A stretch of DNA of 64,000 bases from Lycium barbarum. Taxonomy: Eukaryota; Streptophyta; Magnoliopsida; Solanales; Solanaceae. Shown here one piece after another: positions 33,328 through 47,256 of the stretch. Location of the stretch: NCBI RefSeq assembly GCF_019175385.1, contig NC_083339.1, positions 76,900,307-76,964,306 on the forward strand, written 5' to 3'. The notes below the pieces were generated by a model. That model saw only the letters and a program-made list of their open reading frames with translations, was not told where the DNA came from and did not search any database. A program made the translations under genes and the position numbers. Positions within the stretch are counted from its first letter, which is position 1. Every line of letters starts with the position of its first letter.

Positions 33328-36243
33328 TGTTATGTCCCGTGTTTTCGCATAATTGGAAATCGAGAAAATAATTACGACTTGTGGGTTACAAGGCAATAAA
33401 TTGATTTTAGTTAATATGCCTATGTCGTTTGTGAAATTATTGGTGTAAATACATTGGGGAAGGCCGAGGGTAAATTTGGAATTTCGGAAATTAGTTTCAG
33501 GAATTTGCAAAACGGGATTTCAACAAATTGGGCCAAGAAAAATTGAACAAAAATTTAGGCCCAAGTCCTTGGGGGTGGCCGGCCAAGAGGCCTAGGCCCA
33601 AGACCCTTTAATGGTCATGTGAGTTCCATGTGCTCACTAATTGACCAAGTATTTATCCATGTATATCTATAGAAGAATCAAGAATCAAGACAAAACTCAA
33701 CTTTGAGCTTATACTCCCTCTCTCGGCCGAACCCCTACTTAGAGAAAGAAAAAAAAATTGCAAGCTTGTTTCCAATCTTAAAAATCTTGTTCTTCCCATA
33801 TTTGTAGTGTACTCAAGGCGCTCTTCAATGGGATACGATTAGTTTGGCGAAAGGAGCACGTTTGCGACAAGTCGGATTTTCAAGAAAAGGTAAGAATTTT
33901 GCCACTTTGATGTTATGGAATTTGTATGAATATGATAAGGATTGAGAATAGACGAGAACTTCGTAGTTTTGGTGTGAGTATGAAACCGTGGGTGTGTGTG
34001 TATGTGGTGTTGTGGCCGTGAGTTAGGTGGTTTGGAAGGGAAGGCGAATTGGATTCTATTTAGTTCGTTAGTTGCGTCGTTGTTACATTTATGACGTAAA
34101 TGAATGTTTACCAAATTGAGTTGGTGTTGAAAATTATTGCGGATTATTTTGGGAAAGTATATGATTTCGGTATATTTGTGTATATCATCGTATAATTATG
34201 ATATTAAGGCTTTAAATGTGACTTATGGTTGTTGTTAATGAATTTCGAATGAAACAATGTAAATTGGAATGTTTGTCGGAATTTTTGATGTTTCGGGCGA
34301 AATATGGAAAGTAAGGAACTTCTTGAAATTATGTATAGTGTTTGGAACCTAATTGGGATGTGCTTGAATAACCTTGAATGGGTGAATGAATACAATAAGG
34401 TGAACATTAGTTTGGTATTGTGAAGTTTGAATGAAAGTTGTCAACTTATATAGTAAAGAAGAATATTGAAGTTAAAGTGCTTTAGTTGTGGTTTGTGTTG
34501 TTTGTGATGTTTGGGTTGTTGTTGTTGATGTATTTTGAGCCGAGCTAAGTCTCGGGGGTGTTAGATATATAGGGGAAATGCTGCCGAAATTTCGGTAGGC
34601 AAAAAAAATGAAGTCAATGGGATTTTTAAGCTTAAGAATCTCTAATAGGTAACTTTGACCAATTGCAGATTCTGGACGAATCGGGATCTGAGTTTGGGGT
34701 GAGCATAAGACGTTTATAAGGTATGTAAAGCTTCCCACTTCTTATTTTGGCATGTCTTAGTATGTTAGGTTGATATCGGAACCCCGGGAGCAATTCTGCT
34801 CCTCGAAATCCGATCTAGAAAATGGCTACTATTCATTCAATTCAATTGAAGCCTAATGTTCCTATTTTGGCTAGAAAGCAATCAAACGTCCGAAACTTAT
34901 GCAAATGCAATCGGATTACTTTGAAATCTTTATGTATGATCTTATAAGCCCGAAATGTTCATAAATTATGTTCGCCACCTCGACTTGACCCGGGGTGGGC
35001 CCGCTAACCCAGAGATGCCTTATTTGTCCTACTAGGCTCTCTTTTTGGATAAGCTTCGACAAAGAATCTTCGATTTTGAAATTGTCCCCTATGAAATAAT
35101 GTTCGGAACAGTATGATAAAACAAACTATGTTTTGAGCCATACGTACCACTTTGGAAACATTTTGTGAAATAAACTTTCGTACTAACTAATTATTTGACT
35201 ATTTTGGTTAATGAACTGACTTACGAATTAATCAAGTTTTGAAAGGCTATTTTAATATACAAAGTGCATTGTCTGCTCACGACTCCGCTCGTGCCTTATT
35301 ATGACTTCGTTCACCGGTTCCCGGGCTGGTTATGATTCGTGCGCTCTATGATGATTCGGCCGTATGCTGTGTTACGGTTCCCCGACGCCTCGCCATAGGG
35401 CCGGGTTCCGTTTGGAGTTATGCTGTGATATGGCTGTGATGTGATACGCTCATATGTGTCTGTTCGGGGATGTACGGAGATTTGAACCTTCTGGTATTAT
35501 GCTGTGTGTGGCACCAGCGTCGGAGTGGTGACCACGTTCCTGAGCTTTGCATGATTTTGTTTGCATTATGTATATATGATTTTGATAAACATTTGATATA
35601 CTGTTTGGCATTTCTCTCTTCTGTATTCTGTTTGCTTTCAGTTGTGGCCTACATTTTTGTACTCCATGCTTTACATACTCAGTACATCTTTCGTACTGAC
35701 CCCCTTTCTTCGGGGGCTGCGTTTCATGCCCGCAGGTACAGACGCTGGTGATCCACCACTGTAGGCTCCACTTCTACTATTTCGGAGTACTCCCTTGATT
35801 CAGAGTCCACTTTTGGTATATATATCTTTCGCCATGTATATATTTCTGCATATCTGACTATTTGGGTACGGCGGGGCCCTGTCCCGTCATATGATTCTGT
35901 CGGTCAGTTAGAGGTCTGTGGACATGTCTATGGGTTATGGTCTGTCTGTATGCTTATGTGTATATGTTGTTTGGGCGATCCTATGCGCCGAGGCGGCCGG
36001 TCCGCATATGTTTATACGATGCCTTGTTTGCCCTATGTGGCCTTTGCTGGTGTTTGCTGTGTGCAGGATCATTCTGGATAGTCCGAAAAAAACAAAGGAG
36101 ACTCTGCCGAAATTTTTCTGGGAATTGTCTAAATTTAGAATATAGCCTTGTCGGCTTCTGCTATGTGTTTGAATACGTTTGATAGATGGGTTTGGGTGCC
36201 CAGATCGGGCACTAGTCACGGCCTACGGGGTTGGGTCGTGACA
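33328..36243 (+). repeat. Element E 5' LTR
   Basis: TGTTATGTCCCG to GGGTCGTGACA. The promoter palindrome is remodelled: GGTCATGTGAG and CTCACTAATTGACC (about 33613-33646). Donor-like AAG|GTAAGA at 33890, CCGAAATTTCGG near 34583, mini-exon candidate 34669-34720, double hairpin about 35677-35735, GAGACTCTGCCGAAATTTTT near 36100. Confidence 0.95.
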
Positions 36244-36247
36244 GAAG

Positions 36248-36259
36248 TGGTATCAGAGC
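36248..36259 (+). promoter_or_regulatory. Element E primer-binding site (initiator tRNA-Met)
   Basis: TGGTATCAGAGC four bases after the 5' LTR. Confidence 0.9.
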
Positions 36260-36303
36260 GGTTTGTCCTCGGAATGTCTACAGACTGTGTCTAGTAGAGT
36301 CTT

Positions 36304-36337
36304 GTTTATCGATGTGTTGTGCACCACATCTATAAAC
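36304..36337 (+). promoter_or_regulatory. Element E leader hairpin with GTGCAC loop
   Basis: Stem GTTTAT/ATAAAC plus GATGTG/CACATC with one mismatch, loop TTGTGCAC, as in B. Confidence 0.5.
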
Positions 36338-36446
36338 AGGAGGCTACAGGGCATTTAGGATGTTACTTTCTTTGGAATCTTAGATCGTGCGATAGAGCTG
36401 TGCTATTAGGATGATTCTGATCTGACCCGTTATTATGTTTGCAGTG

Positions 36447-37294
36447 ATGCCTCCGAAGAAGGCAGCGGCGGCCCAGAAGGGCAAGGCAAGGATGGGAGAG
36501 AGTAGTCAGGCACAGCGAGCTACCAGGGCTCGTGTCTATGATTTGCCCGAGGCTACGCCTCGTTCTGAGGGGTCCGCTACACCACCATTGGTACAGCCTG
36601 GAGCAGGTCCTTCAGCAGCTCCAGAGGCCCGAGTACCCGCTCCCGAGACTCCAGCTCCTCAGCCAGGGGCGGAGGACAGGACCCTGAGGGAGGCTGTGCA
36701 GTTCCTGACCACATTGGTAGCGGGGCAGGCTCGCAGGCGCGGGCGGAGGGACGATGATGATGATGACAGGCGGGACAGCCTGAGAGTTCGAGAGTTCTTA
36801 TTGTGTGGCCCTCCAGAGTTCTTCGGGTCTAAGCCCGATGAGGACCCCCATGATTTTATTCGGGGGATGCGGCGCTCACTAGACTTGGTCAGGGCTTCAG
36901 AGACCGATTCAGTCGAGTTGGCCTCGCATAGACTTCGGGATGTTGCTGCTCACTGGTATGAGACCTGGGAGTTATCTAGGGGCGAGGGTGCTTCCCCAGC
37001 TACTTGGGACGAGTTTGCGACTGCTTTTACCCGCCATTTTCTGCCCCCAGATTTGCGACGGGCGCGGGCTGATCGATTTTTACATCTGCAGCAGAGGGGT
37101 CGGAGCGTTCGTGAGTATAATCTGGAGTTTGATTCCCTGGCCCGGTATGCACCTACCGTAGTAGCAGATATGTCCGATCGGATGCACAGATATGTTATGG
37201 GATTGGATCGTTATTTGATCGACGGCTGTATGGCAGTGTCATTGCAGACGGATATGGATATTGCCCGACTTCAGGGTTATGCGATGGGTATGGA
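36447..37294 (+). pseudogene. Element E gag, piece 1
   Basis: Starts at MPPKKAAAAQKG just after TTTGCAGTG. Includes the Pro/Ala-rich N-terminus, DDDDDD patch, FFGSKPDEDPHDFIRGM, WDEFATAFTRHFLPP, RSVREYNLEFDSLARYAP and LQTDMDIARLQGYAMGM. The frame is open to the end, where solo LTR F interrupts after MGM (target duplication ATGGA, 37290-37294). The piece itself has no stop; gag is destroyed by the insertion. Confidence 0.9.
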
Positions 37295-40200
37295 TGTTAT
37301 GTCCCGTGCTTTCGTATAATTGGAAATCGAGAAATAAACAAGACTTGTGTGTTATAAGGAAAATTTTTTGATTTTGGTGAATATGACTATGTTGGTTGTG
37401 GAAACATTAATGTTAAGACATCGGGGAAGGCCGAGGGTAAATTTGGAATTTCGGAAATTAGTTTCGGGAATTACAAAACGAGATTACACTAATTGGGCTC
37501 AACAAATTATTGCAAAAATATAGGCCCAAGGGATTTGGGGTGGCCGGCCATATCCATGGCCCAAGCCGCTTTGTTAATAATCATGTGCCATGCACATGAT
37601 CAATGTTATGGATATATATCATGATATAGTGGATAATTATCAAGAATATTCAAGAAAGAACAAAGCAAGAACAAAGGAAAAAGAAAGAGAAGGGTTCGGG
37701 TTTAGGAGGAAAGAAAAGAGAAAAGAAAGAAAAAAAAAATTGGAGCCAATTCCTTGGTTCAAAAGTTCATCTTTTGTGAAATTATTACCAAGTGCAAAGC
37801 CCTCTCCAAGTTGGTATAATTTTCAAGGCTAGAAAGTGCTTCTTTTGGCAAGTGCAAAGAAAGTGGAAAAGGTAAGATTCTTGCTTTCTATGTTGAAGGA
37901 ATTTTGTTTATATGGTAGCATGTGTAGTGTATATGAGAATTTCGGGAGTGTTGCATGCATGTGTTTTGTGTTTGTGTTGTTGCCGTAGGGAGTAGTTGGA
38001 TGGAGGGAAATGGTTAAACTTGTTAGTATGTTGATTATGTTGCTATTGCCTTAGGAAATCAATGAAAAGTATGAAGACTTTGTGTGTTGTGTGTGTGTGT
38101 GTGTGACCGTGAGCTATAGGGAGGAGGAAGTAATGTGAACTAATCTTGTTTAGTTAGTTTGTGGCGTCGTTGTGACCTCTATAACGCAAATGAATGTTTA
38201 AGTGAATTGAATTGGCATTAGAAAATGATTTCGGAACATTATGGGAAAGTATATATTTTTGGTATGTTTGTGTATATCATTGTATATCTATGATATTGAG
38301 ACTTTAAATATGACTTATGGTTGAGGTTAATGAATTCGGAATGAAACGACGCAAGTTAGAACGTCCGTTGTAAGTTTTGATGTTTTGAAAGAATTATGGA
38401 AAGTAATGAATTTTGGGCAATTTTGTATATGGTTTGGAATGTATTTGGGATGTGATTGAATAATCTTGAATGAGTTAATGAATACAATAATGTGGGCATA
38501 GATTTGGAATTTTGGAAGTTTGAATGAAAAGTTGCCAACTTAGGTAATAAGGTGGAACTTTGAAACTAGAGTGATTTGATTATGAATTGTGTTGTTGCTG
38601 ATGTGTGGGCTGTTGTTGTTGATGTATTTTGAGCCGAGCTAAGTCTCGGGGGTGTTAGATTTATAGGGGAAATGCTGCCGAAATTTCGGTAGACAAAAAT
38701 GAAGTTAATGGGATTTTTAAGCCTAAGATCTCAATTGGTAACTTTGACCATTTGCAGATTTCAGACGAAACGGGACTTGACTTTTGGGAGAGCGTAAGAC
38801 GTCTGTAAGTTATGTAAAGCTTCCCACTTCTTCGTTTGGCATGTCTTAGTGTGATAGGCGAATATTGGAACTTCCGAAGCATTTCTGCTCCTCGAAACCC
38901 GATTTACAGAAAAGTTACTATTCATTCAATTCAATTGAAGCCTAAGGGCTCTATTTTGGCTAGAATGCCACCAATCGTCCGAAACCTATCGAAATGTGGT
39001 CGGGTAACTTAGAAATGATTATGTATGAACTTTTGGCCCCTAAATGTTCGTAAATTATGTTCGCCACCTCAATTCGACTCGAGGTGGGCCCGCTAACCCC
39101 GAGACGCCCTATTTGTCTTATTGGGCTGTCCTTTTGAATAAAGTTTGAAATGATACCTTTGATTTTGGAACTTCCTCCTACGGGATGTGTTTTGAATATT
39201 ACGATACGCTAAGTTACGTTTTGAGCTATACGTACTATTTTGAAAACATTTTGTGAAATGAAACCATGTATCGACTAAGTATTTGACTACTTTGTATTAT
39301 GAAATGACTTATGGGATTACTCTGTTTTGAAAGACTATTTTGAAGTATGATTTGCATTTGTTTGCTCACGACTCCGCTCGTGCCTTATTATGACTTCGTT
39401 CACCGGTTCCTGGGCCGGTTTTGATTCGTGCGCCTTATGATAATTCGGCCGTATGCTGTGTTACGGTTCCTGAGGCTTCGCCATAGGGCCGGGTTCCGTT
39501 TGGAGTTATGCTGTGATATGGCTCGTGATGCGATATGCTCACCTCTGATTATGTTTGTGTTCGGGGATGTACGGAGATTTGAAACCTTCTGGTGTTATGC
39601 TGTGTGTGGTGCCAGCGTCGGAGTGGCGACCACGTTCCTAAGCGTTTGCATGATTTCATTTGCATTATGTATACGTATATGATTTCGATACGGATTTTGA
39701 CATACCGATTTGTACTCCATTTTGTATCTGGTTTCCTTTCGGTTTTGATCCATATTTCTGTACTCCGTGCTTTGCATACTCAGTACATATTTCGTACTGA
39801 CCCCCTTTCTTCGGGGGCTGCGTTTTATGCCCGCAGGTGCAGATATCGGTGATCCTCCATAGTAGGTTTCACTCTTTCCTATTCTGGAGTACTCCTCTTT
39901 GATCCGGAGTCCACTTTTGGTACAGACTCCTTTTGCTTTGTATATATTCGGTATATTTGACTATTTGGGTACGGCGGGGCCCTGTCTCGCCATATGTCTT
40001 TGTTTTGAATTTCGTAGAGGCCTGTAGTCATATATGTGGGGTGAGGGTCCTGTATATGTTGGTTTGATTTCGTTTTCTGGTCTTAAAGCGGTCTGTCTGT
40101 TATGATGGCCCCAAATGGCACTTATGCTTATGTTTGCACTTTTGACCAGCGATGTCTATTCCGCCGCTCAGTTTGTATTTGATATGGCATTTTGATTTGG

Positions 40201-40351
40201 TGCGACCGCTTAAGACATATTTTGATATAAATTACGTTTGACATGATTTCGGAAAATTCGGGAATAAGTTTGGATTTGATAATGAATGTGCGATTCGGTC
40301 GGGGTACCCAAGTAGGGTGCCAGTCGCGGCCCACGGGGTTGGGTCGTGACA
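37295..40351 (+). mobile_element. Element F: solo LTR inserted in E gag
   Basis: A single LTR (3057 bp), TGTTATGTCCCGTGC to GGGTCGTGACA, flanked by ATGGA at 37290-37294 and 40352-40356, with no internal region. Such solo LTRs arise by recombination between an element's two LTRs. It is closest to the B-type LTR. It keeps the promoter palindrome (37580-37600), TATA (37612-37619), donor (37872), CCGAAATTTCGG (about 38678) and the 52-nt segment (38758-38809, donor G mutated). A (GT)n run lies near 38088-38104. Confidence 0.93.
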
Positions 40352-40356
40352 ATGGA

Positions 40357-40641
40357 GGACCGTCACAGGTCTGATTATTCTAGCAGAGATCGGGACAGGA
40401 GGCCGCCCAAGAGGGCTAGGTCCGCGGGATATTCTGGAGATTCTCGAGGCGGGCAGCCTCAGCAGCAGCAGACAGGCAGACAGCTTCCTCCGTCCGGCCG
40501 GAGTACTCAGTCTGGCGGCAGGAGGTTTGATAGTGCAGGACCGTTTGGGGCCGGTCCGGGCTCCAGGGCGGCAGGTTCACAGGTGTCTAGAGGCCCCAGC
40601 CAGGCCAGACCACCCAGACCCCGTTGTTCTCATTGCGGGAA
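40357..40641 (+). pseudogene. Element E gag, piece 2
   Basis: Continues the frame of piece 1 from EDRHRSDYSSRDRDRRP, through QQQQTGRQLPPSGRSTQS, to the first part of the zinc-knuckle region (CSHCG), where G interrupts at GGGAA (40637-40641). No stop inside. Confidence 0.88.
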
Positions 40642-43563
40642 TGTCACGACCCAGCCCCGTGGGCCGCGACTGGCACCCTACCTGGGTACCCAGACCGAAT
40701 CACACATTCATTTTCAGATCCAAACTTATTTCATAATTTTTCGAAATCATATCGAACATAATTGATATCAAATATATCTTAAGCGGTCGTGCCAAATCAA
40801 AATATCATATCAAATACAACTGAGCGGCGGAATGGACATCGCCGGTCAAAAGTGCAAATATAAGCATAAGGGCCATTTGGGGCCAGCATAACAAACAGAC
40901 CGCCTTAAGACCAGAAAACGGAATCAGACAAACATACATAGGACCCTCGCCCCACATATATGACTACAGGCCTCTACGAACTCAAAACAAAGACATATGG
41001 CGAGACAGGGCCCCGCCATACCCAAATAGTCAAATATACCGAATATATACAAAGCAAAAAGAGTCTGTACCAAAAGTGGACTCCGGATCAAATAGGAGTA
41101 CTCCGGAATAGCAAGAAGTGAAGCCTACTGCGGAGGATCACCGATATCTGCACCTGCGGGCATAAAACGCAGCCCCCGAAGAAAGGGGGTCAGTACGAAA
41201 TATGTACTGAGTATGTAAAGCACGGAGTACAGAAATATGGATCAAAACCGAAAGCAAATCAAATGTCAGAGTGGAGTACAAATGGGTAGATCAAAATCTA
41301 TATCGAAATCATATACGTATACATAATGCAAATGAAATCATGCAAACGCTTAGGAACGTGGTCGCCACTCCGACGCTGGCGCCACACACAACATAACACC
41401 AGAAGGTTTCAAATCTCCGTACATCCCCGAACACAAACATAATCATAGGTGAGCGTATCGCATCACGTGCCATATCACAGCATAACTCCAAACGGAACCC
41501 GGCCCTATGGCGAAGCCTCGGAAACCGTAACACAGCATACGGCCGAATTATCATAAGGCGCACGAATCAAAACCGGCCCGGGAACCGGTGAACGAAGTCA
41601 TAATAAGGCACGAGCGGAGTCGTGAGCAAACCAATGCAATTCGTACTTCAAAATAGCTTTCCAAAACGAAGTAAACCCATAAGTCATATCATAATGCAAA
41701 ATAGTCGGATACTTAGCCGATATAAAGTTTCATTTCACAAAACATTTCCAAATAGTACGTATAGCTCAAAACGTAACTTAGCGTATCATAATATTCAAAA
41801 TACATCTCATAGGAGGGAGTTTCACAATCGAAAGTATCGTATCCAACTTTATTCACAAAGATAGCCCAATAAGGCAAATAGGGCGTTTCAGGGTAGCGGG
41901 CCCACCTCGAGTCAAAGTGAGGTGGCGAGCTTATCTTTACGAACATTTATATGCCAAAGGTCATACATGGTCGTTTCTAGGTTACCCGACCACATTTCGA
42001 TAGGTTTCGGACGAGTGGTGGCATTCTAGCCAAAATAGAGCCCTTAGGCTTCAATCGAATTGAATGAATAGTAACTTTTCTGTGGATCGGGTTTCGAGGA
42101 GCAGAAATGCTCCGGAAGTTCTCATATTCGCCTAACATACTAAGATATGCCAAATAAAGGAGTGGAAAGCTTTACATACCTCACAGACGTCGTATGCTCT
42201 TCCAAAAGTCCAGTCCCGTTTCGTCAAAAATCTGCAAATGGTCAAAGTTACCAATTGAGATTCTTAGGCTTAAAAATGCCTTTAACTCCAATTTTGCCTA
42301 CCGAAATTTCGGCAGCATTTCCCCTATAAATCTAACATCCCCGAGGCTTAGCTCGGCTCAAAATGCATCAACCACAACAGCCCACACGTCAACAAACAAC
42401 ACAAACAACAATCAAACCATTCTAGCTTCAAGTTCTACTTTGTTATCTAAGTTGGCAACTTTCATTCAAACTTTCAAAGCTCCAATTCTAACTCTACATA
42501 ATCGAATTCATTTCTACATTCAAACTTATACAATCACATCCTAACTACAATCCAAGCCATACACGAAATTACACCAAAATCCATTATTTTCCAGAATTCT
42601 TTAAAACATCAAAATTCACGACGAACATTCTAATTCACGTCGTTTCATTCCGAATTCATTAACATCATTATAACTTCACATCTAAAGTCTCTAGCACCCA
42701 AAATATACAATGATATACATAGTGATACCGAAGGTATACGCTTTCCGATAATATCCAAAATCATTTTTCAACGCCAATTTCATTCATCAATTAATCATTT
42801 ACGACATAAGGGTCACAACAACACATTATACCAACTTAACCAAGATCAATTCACATCAATTTTCCTCTCTATGGCTCACGGCCAATACACACTATACACA
42901 CACACCCACGGCTTTCTATTTATATCAAAATTACGGGATTTCCCTCTATTTCCAATCCTTAACATATTCACATCAATTCTATAACATTAAAGGGGCAAAA
43001 TTCTTACCTTTTCTTGAAAACCCGACTTGTCGTAAACGTCGTTCTTGCGCCAAACTAATTATACCCCGTTGAAGAGGATCTTGAGCACTTCACAACTATG
43101 TAGAAACTAGGATTTTTGGATCAACAACAAAGCTTGGGAAATTTTCTTTCTCTTTTTCTCTAGCTACGGCCGAACCCTCTTTTGTTGGTGTTCTTGAATT
43201 TTATTTTGTTCTTTAATAATTACCAACTACAAAGTGATATATATCCATAACCTTGGTCATGTGCCTAGCACATGACATTAAAGGGATGGGTTTGGGCCAT
43301 GGCTATGGCCGGCCACCCTCCATTATTTGGGCCTCAATTTTGTGTTGTATTTTTCTTGGCCCAATTCACTAAACGCCCCATTTTGTAATTCCCGAAACTA
43401 ATTTCCGAAATTCCAAATTTATTCTCGGCCTTCCCCGAGGTCTTAACATTAATAATTCCATAACCAACATAGTCATATTTACTAAAATCAAAATATGTCC
43501 TTATAATCCACAAGTCGTAATTATTTCACGATTTCCAATTATACGAAAACACGGGATATAACA
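40642..43563 (-). repeat. Element G 3' LTR
   Basis: Starts TGTTATATCCCG (minus strand, 43563). Promoter palindrome 43256-43276, ATATATAT 43237-43244, donor 43016-43017, CCGAAATTTCGG near 42300, mini-exon candidate 42180-42231, double hairpin about 41165-41220. Confidence 0.95.
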
Positions 43564-43599
43564 TTCTCCCCCCCTTAAGAACATTCGTCCCCGAATGTT
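43564..43599 (-). promoter_or_regulatory. Element G polypurine tract and pre-PPT hairpin
   Basis: The polypurine tract is next to the 3' LTR; the AACATTCG/CGAATGTT stem is at 43580-43599, 4-nt loop. Confidence 0.8.
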
Positions 43600-43673
43600 A
43601 AATTAATCTTATAAGGTCTTATGATCAAGGCAGGAGTGTCCCTTTTTAATAATGATATACATAATTCATTTTA

Positions 43674-44469
43674 TCAATCAACACAACAAACTGAAAAAGA
43701 AATTAGATTACCTGTGGATGTCGGAAACAAGTGGGGATATTTCTTCTTCATCTCGTCCTCCGCCTCCCAAGTCATCTCCTCCCGATTATTGTTGCGCCAC
43801 AGGACTTTGACGGAGGGCACTTCTTTAGTGCGTAGTCTCCGCACCTGTCGATCCAGAATAGCTACAGGCTGCTCGTCATAAGATAACTGCTCCGTCACCT
43901 GAATGTCATCTACTGGGAATATCCTGGCAGGATCACCAATACATTTCCGCAACATAGACACATGAAACACCGGGTGTACGGCCTCCAAGTCGGATGGTAA
44001 GTCTAGCTCATAGGCGACCTCGCCTATCTTTCGCACGATCTGATACGGCCCAATGTACCGGGGGCTCAACTTACCCTTTTTACCGAATCTCATGACACCC
44101 TTCATGGGCGACACCTTCAGGAATACCCAGTCGCCAATCCGAAACTCTAACGGTCGACGTCGTCTATCTGCATAAGCTTTCTGTCGACTCTGAGCAGCCA
44201 ATAATCGTTCTCGAATAAGTTTTACCTTATCTACAGCCTCCTGGATCACATCCGGCCCAATCAACTTAGTCTCGCCCACGTCAAACCAGCCAATAGGAGA
44301 CCTGCATCTCCTGCCATAAAGGGCCTCGTACGGAGCCATCTGAATGCTGGAGTGATAACTGTTATTATAGGCAAACTCAATAAGCGGCAAATGATCATCC
44401 CAGCTGCCCCTGAAATCAATAACGTAGGCCCGCAACATATCTTCGAGCGTCTGAATAGTGCGCTCGGCC
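43674..44469 (-). pseudogene. Element G integrase C-terminal half and chromodomain
   Basis: Separated from the upstream pol frame by a deletion of about 26 bp at 44469/44470 (within STAFHPQTDGQAER of sister copies), which changes frame. From there the frame is open: [60 protein letters not shown], chromodomain RQVRRLRTKEVPSVKVLW and EEMTWEAEDEMKKKYPHLF, to TGA at 43674-43676. AYVIDF stands for ACVIDF. Confidence 0.9.
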
Positions 44470-47253
44470 TGTACTGAGACTCACCTGAGTCCCTAATCCC
44501 TCCTGAAATGACCTCCAGAAATTTGCTGTAAACTGGGTACCTCGGTCAGTAATAATAGATATAGGGACTCCGTGAAGTCTGACTATCTCTCTGATATACA
44601 ATCTGGCATAGTCCTCAGCCGAATAAGTAGTCCGAACCGGAAGGAAATGGGCTGATTTCGTCAGCCTGTCAACAACAACCCAGATAGAGTCGTACCTGCG
44701 TGGAGTGCGCGGTAATCCAACAACGAAATCCATATTAATCATCTCCCATTTCCAGGCTGGAATTTCCATCTCCTGTAATAATCCACCGGGCTTCTGATGC
44801 TCGATCTTAACTTGCTGGCAGTTCGGGCACTGACTAACAAACTCAGCAATATCTTTCTTCATGCCGTCCCACCAATACAAACACCTGAGGTCCCGATACA
44901 TTTTAATGGAACCAGGATAAACAGAATACCGTGCATTATGGGCCTCGCCCATAATCTGCCGCCGTAAGCCCGCAACGTCCGGTACACAGAATCTGCCGTC
45001 ATATAATAATACTCCGTCAGGCGAGATCTCAAACTGAGTCTTTGATTTACTAAGGGCCACATCTCTGTACTGCATCAAAAGAGGATCTTCAAACTGGCGC
45101 TGCTTTACCTCCTGAATAATAGATGACTCAGCAACTGGACTAACAGAAATCCCAGAATCTCCAGAATCCACCAAACGGACTCCGAGGCTGGCCAGCTGAT
45201 GAATATCACGAACCAAATCTCTCTTATCAGATGGAACGCCAGCCAGACTGCCCACGGACTTGCGGCTAAGCGCGTCAGCTACCACATTAGCTTTACCCGG
45301 ATGGTACAGAATATCAACGTCGTAGTCCTTTAGTAGCTCAAGCCATCTCCGCTGCCGCAAATTTAGCTCCTTCTGCTTAAACATATACTGGAGACTCTTA
45401 TGGTCCGTATAGATATCCACATGGACCCCATATAAATAATGCCGCCAAATCTTCAAGGCATGAATCACCGCGGCCAACTCAAGATCATGAGTGGGATAGT
45501 TCTTCTCGTGCGGCCGGAGCTGCCGGGAAGCATAGGCTATGACTCGACCGTATTGCATCAATACACATCCTATCCCAATACCAGAGGCGTCACAATAGAC
45601 AACATACCCGTCAGATCCCTCTGGAAGGGCCAAAACTGGTGCTGTAATCAATCTCTCCTTCAGCATCTGAAAGCTGCGCTCGCAGGCATCTGTCCACTGG
45701 AATTTTGCTGCTTTCTGGGTAAGCCTCGTCAGTGGTGCTGAAATAGAAGAGAAATCCTCCACGAACCTGCGGTAATACCCAGCCAATCCAAGAAAACTGC
45801 GCACCTCTGTCGGTGTAGTAGGCCTGGGCCAATTCTGCACAGCCTCAATCTTCTGCGTGTCGACCCGAATACCGTCTGCGCCGACAATATGGCCCAAGAA
45901 TGCTACAGAAGTCAACCAGAACTCACACTTAGAGAATTTAGCATATAACTTCTGCTGACGGAGAATGCAAAGTACCGTCCTCAAATGATCTGAATGCTCC
46001 TCGGCTGATCGCGAGTAAATCAAGATATCATCAATAAACACAATAACAAACATATCCAGAAAAGGCCGAAATACCCGGTTCATCAGATCCATAAATACTG
46101 CTGGAGCATTAGTCAGCCCGAAAGACATAACTCTGAACTCATAATGCCCGTACCGGGTCCTGAAAGCAGTCTTCGGGATATCTGACTCCCGTACTCGCAC
46201 CTGATGATAACCAGAACGCAGATCTATCTTTGAAAAATGTCTAGCACCCTGCAGCTGGTCAAACAAATCATCAATCCGGGGGAGGGGATATTTATTCTTA
46301 GTAGTCACCTTATTCAGCTGCCGGTAGTCAATACACATCCGCAACGACCCATCCTTCTTTCTGACAAACAATACCGGCGCTCCCCAGGGTGATGTGCTGG
46401 GCCTGATAAAACCCTTATCCAGCAAATCTTTCAGCTGCTCCTTCAACTCCTTCAACTCAGCTGGTGCCATTCTGTACGGAGGAATAGATATAGGCTGCGT
46501 ATCCGTCATCAACTCGATAGTAAAATCAATCTCCCGCTCAGGCGGAAGGCCAGGAAGCTCGTCAGGAAAAACATCTGGAAACTCACTGACGACCGGAACG
46601 GACTGAAGGGTAGGTACCTCCGCGGCAGTATCGTGCACACGAACCAAATGATAGATATACCCTTTCTGGATCATCTTCTTAGCCTTGAGGTATGAAATAA
46701 ACTTACCCCTCGGCGATGCTGTAGATCCGAACCACTCTATGACTGGTTCCCCTGGAAACTGAAAACGGACTACCTTTTTCTGGCAGTCGCCATTAGCATA
46801 ACAGGAAGACAACCAGTCCATGCCCATAATGACGTCAAATTCGAGCATGTCTAACTCTACCAAATCAGCCTTAGTGCTACGATCATAAATGGTCACAGAA
46901 CAATCCCTATAAATCTGTCTCGCTACAATAAACTCCCCAACTGGCGTAGCTACCTCAAATGGTTCTATAGGCTCAGACACTATCCCAATCTTACTAGCAA
47001 CGAGCGGGGAAATATATGATAAAGTAGAGCCAGGGTCAATCAATGCATATACAGATCTGGAGAAAACCAGCAATGTACCTGTGACAAAATTTGGCGAAGC
47101 CTCCTGATCCTGGCGGCTGGCCAAAGCATATATGCGGTTCGAGGGATCGCTAGAACCTGAAGCGCCACCGCGGCCTCGACCGCATCCTGCCGGTGCTGAA
47201 ATACCTCGCCCTCCAGGGCGTGCAACTGATGGAGCAGAAGAAGAACCGGCGGC
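44470..47253 (-). CDS. Element G pol: protease, reverse transcriptase, RNase H, integrase N-terminal half (open frame)
   Basis: The longest open frame in the window, about 928 codons. In order: protease DPGS (Asp codon 47035-47037) and [67 protein letters not shown] (46027-46038); RNase [11 protein letters not shown] near 45590, [21 protein letters not shown] near 45400; integrase zinc-binding CPNCQQVK near 44825; DDE first Asp in NMDFVVGLP and second in [12 protein letters not shown]. It then meets the 26-bp deletion and stops after an out-of-frame tail at 44416. A TAA at 47254-47256 separates it from gag. Every catalytic residue I can check for PR, RT and RNase H is present. Without gag fusion and complete integrase it is unlikely to work alone. 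Confidence 0.9.
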
Positions 47254-47256
47254 TTA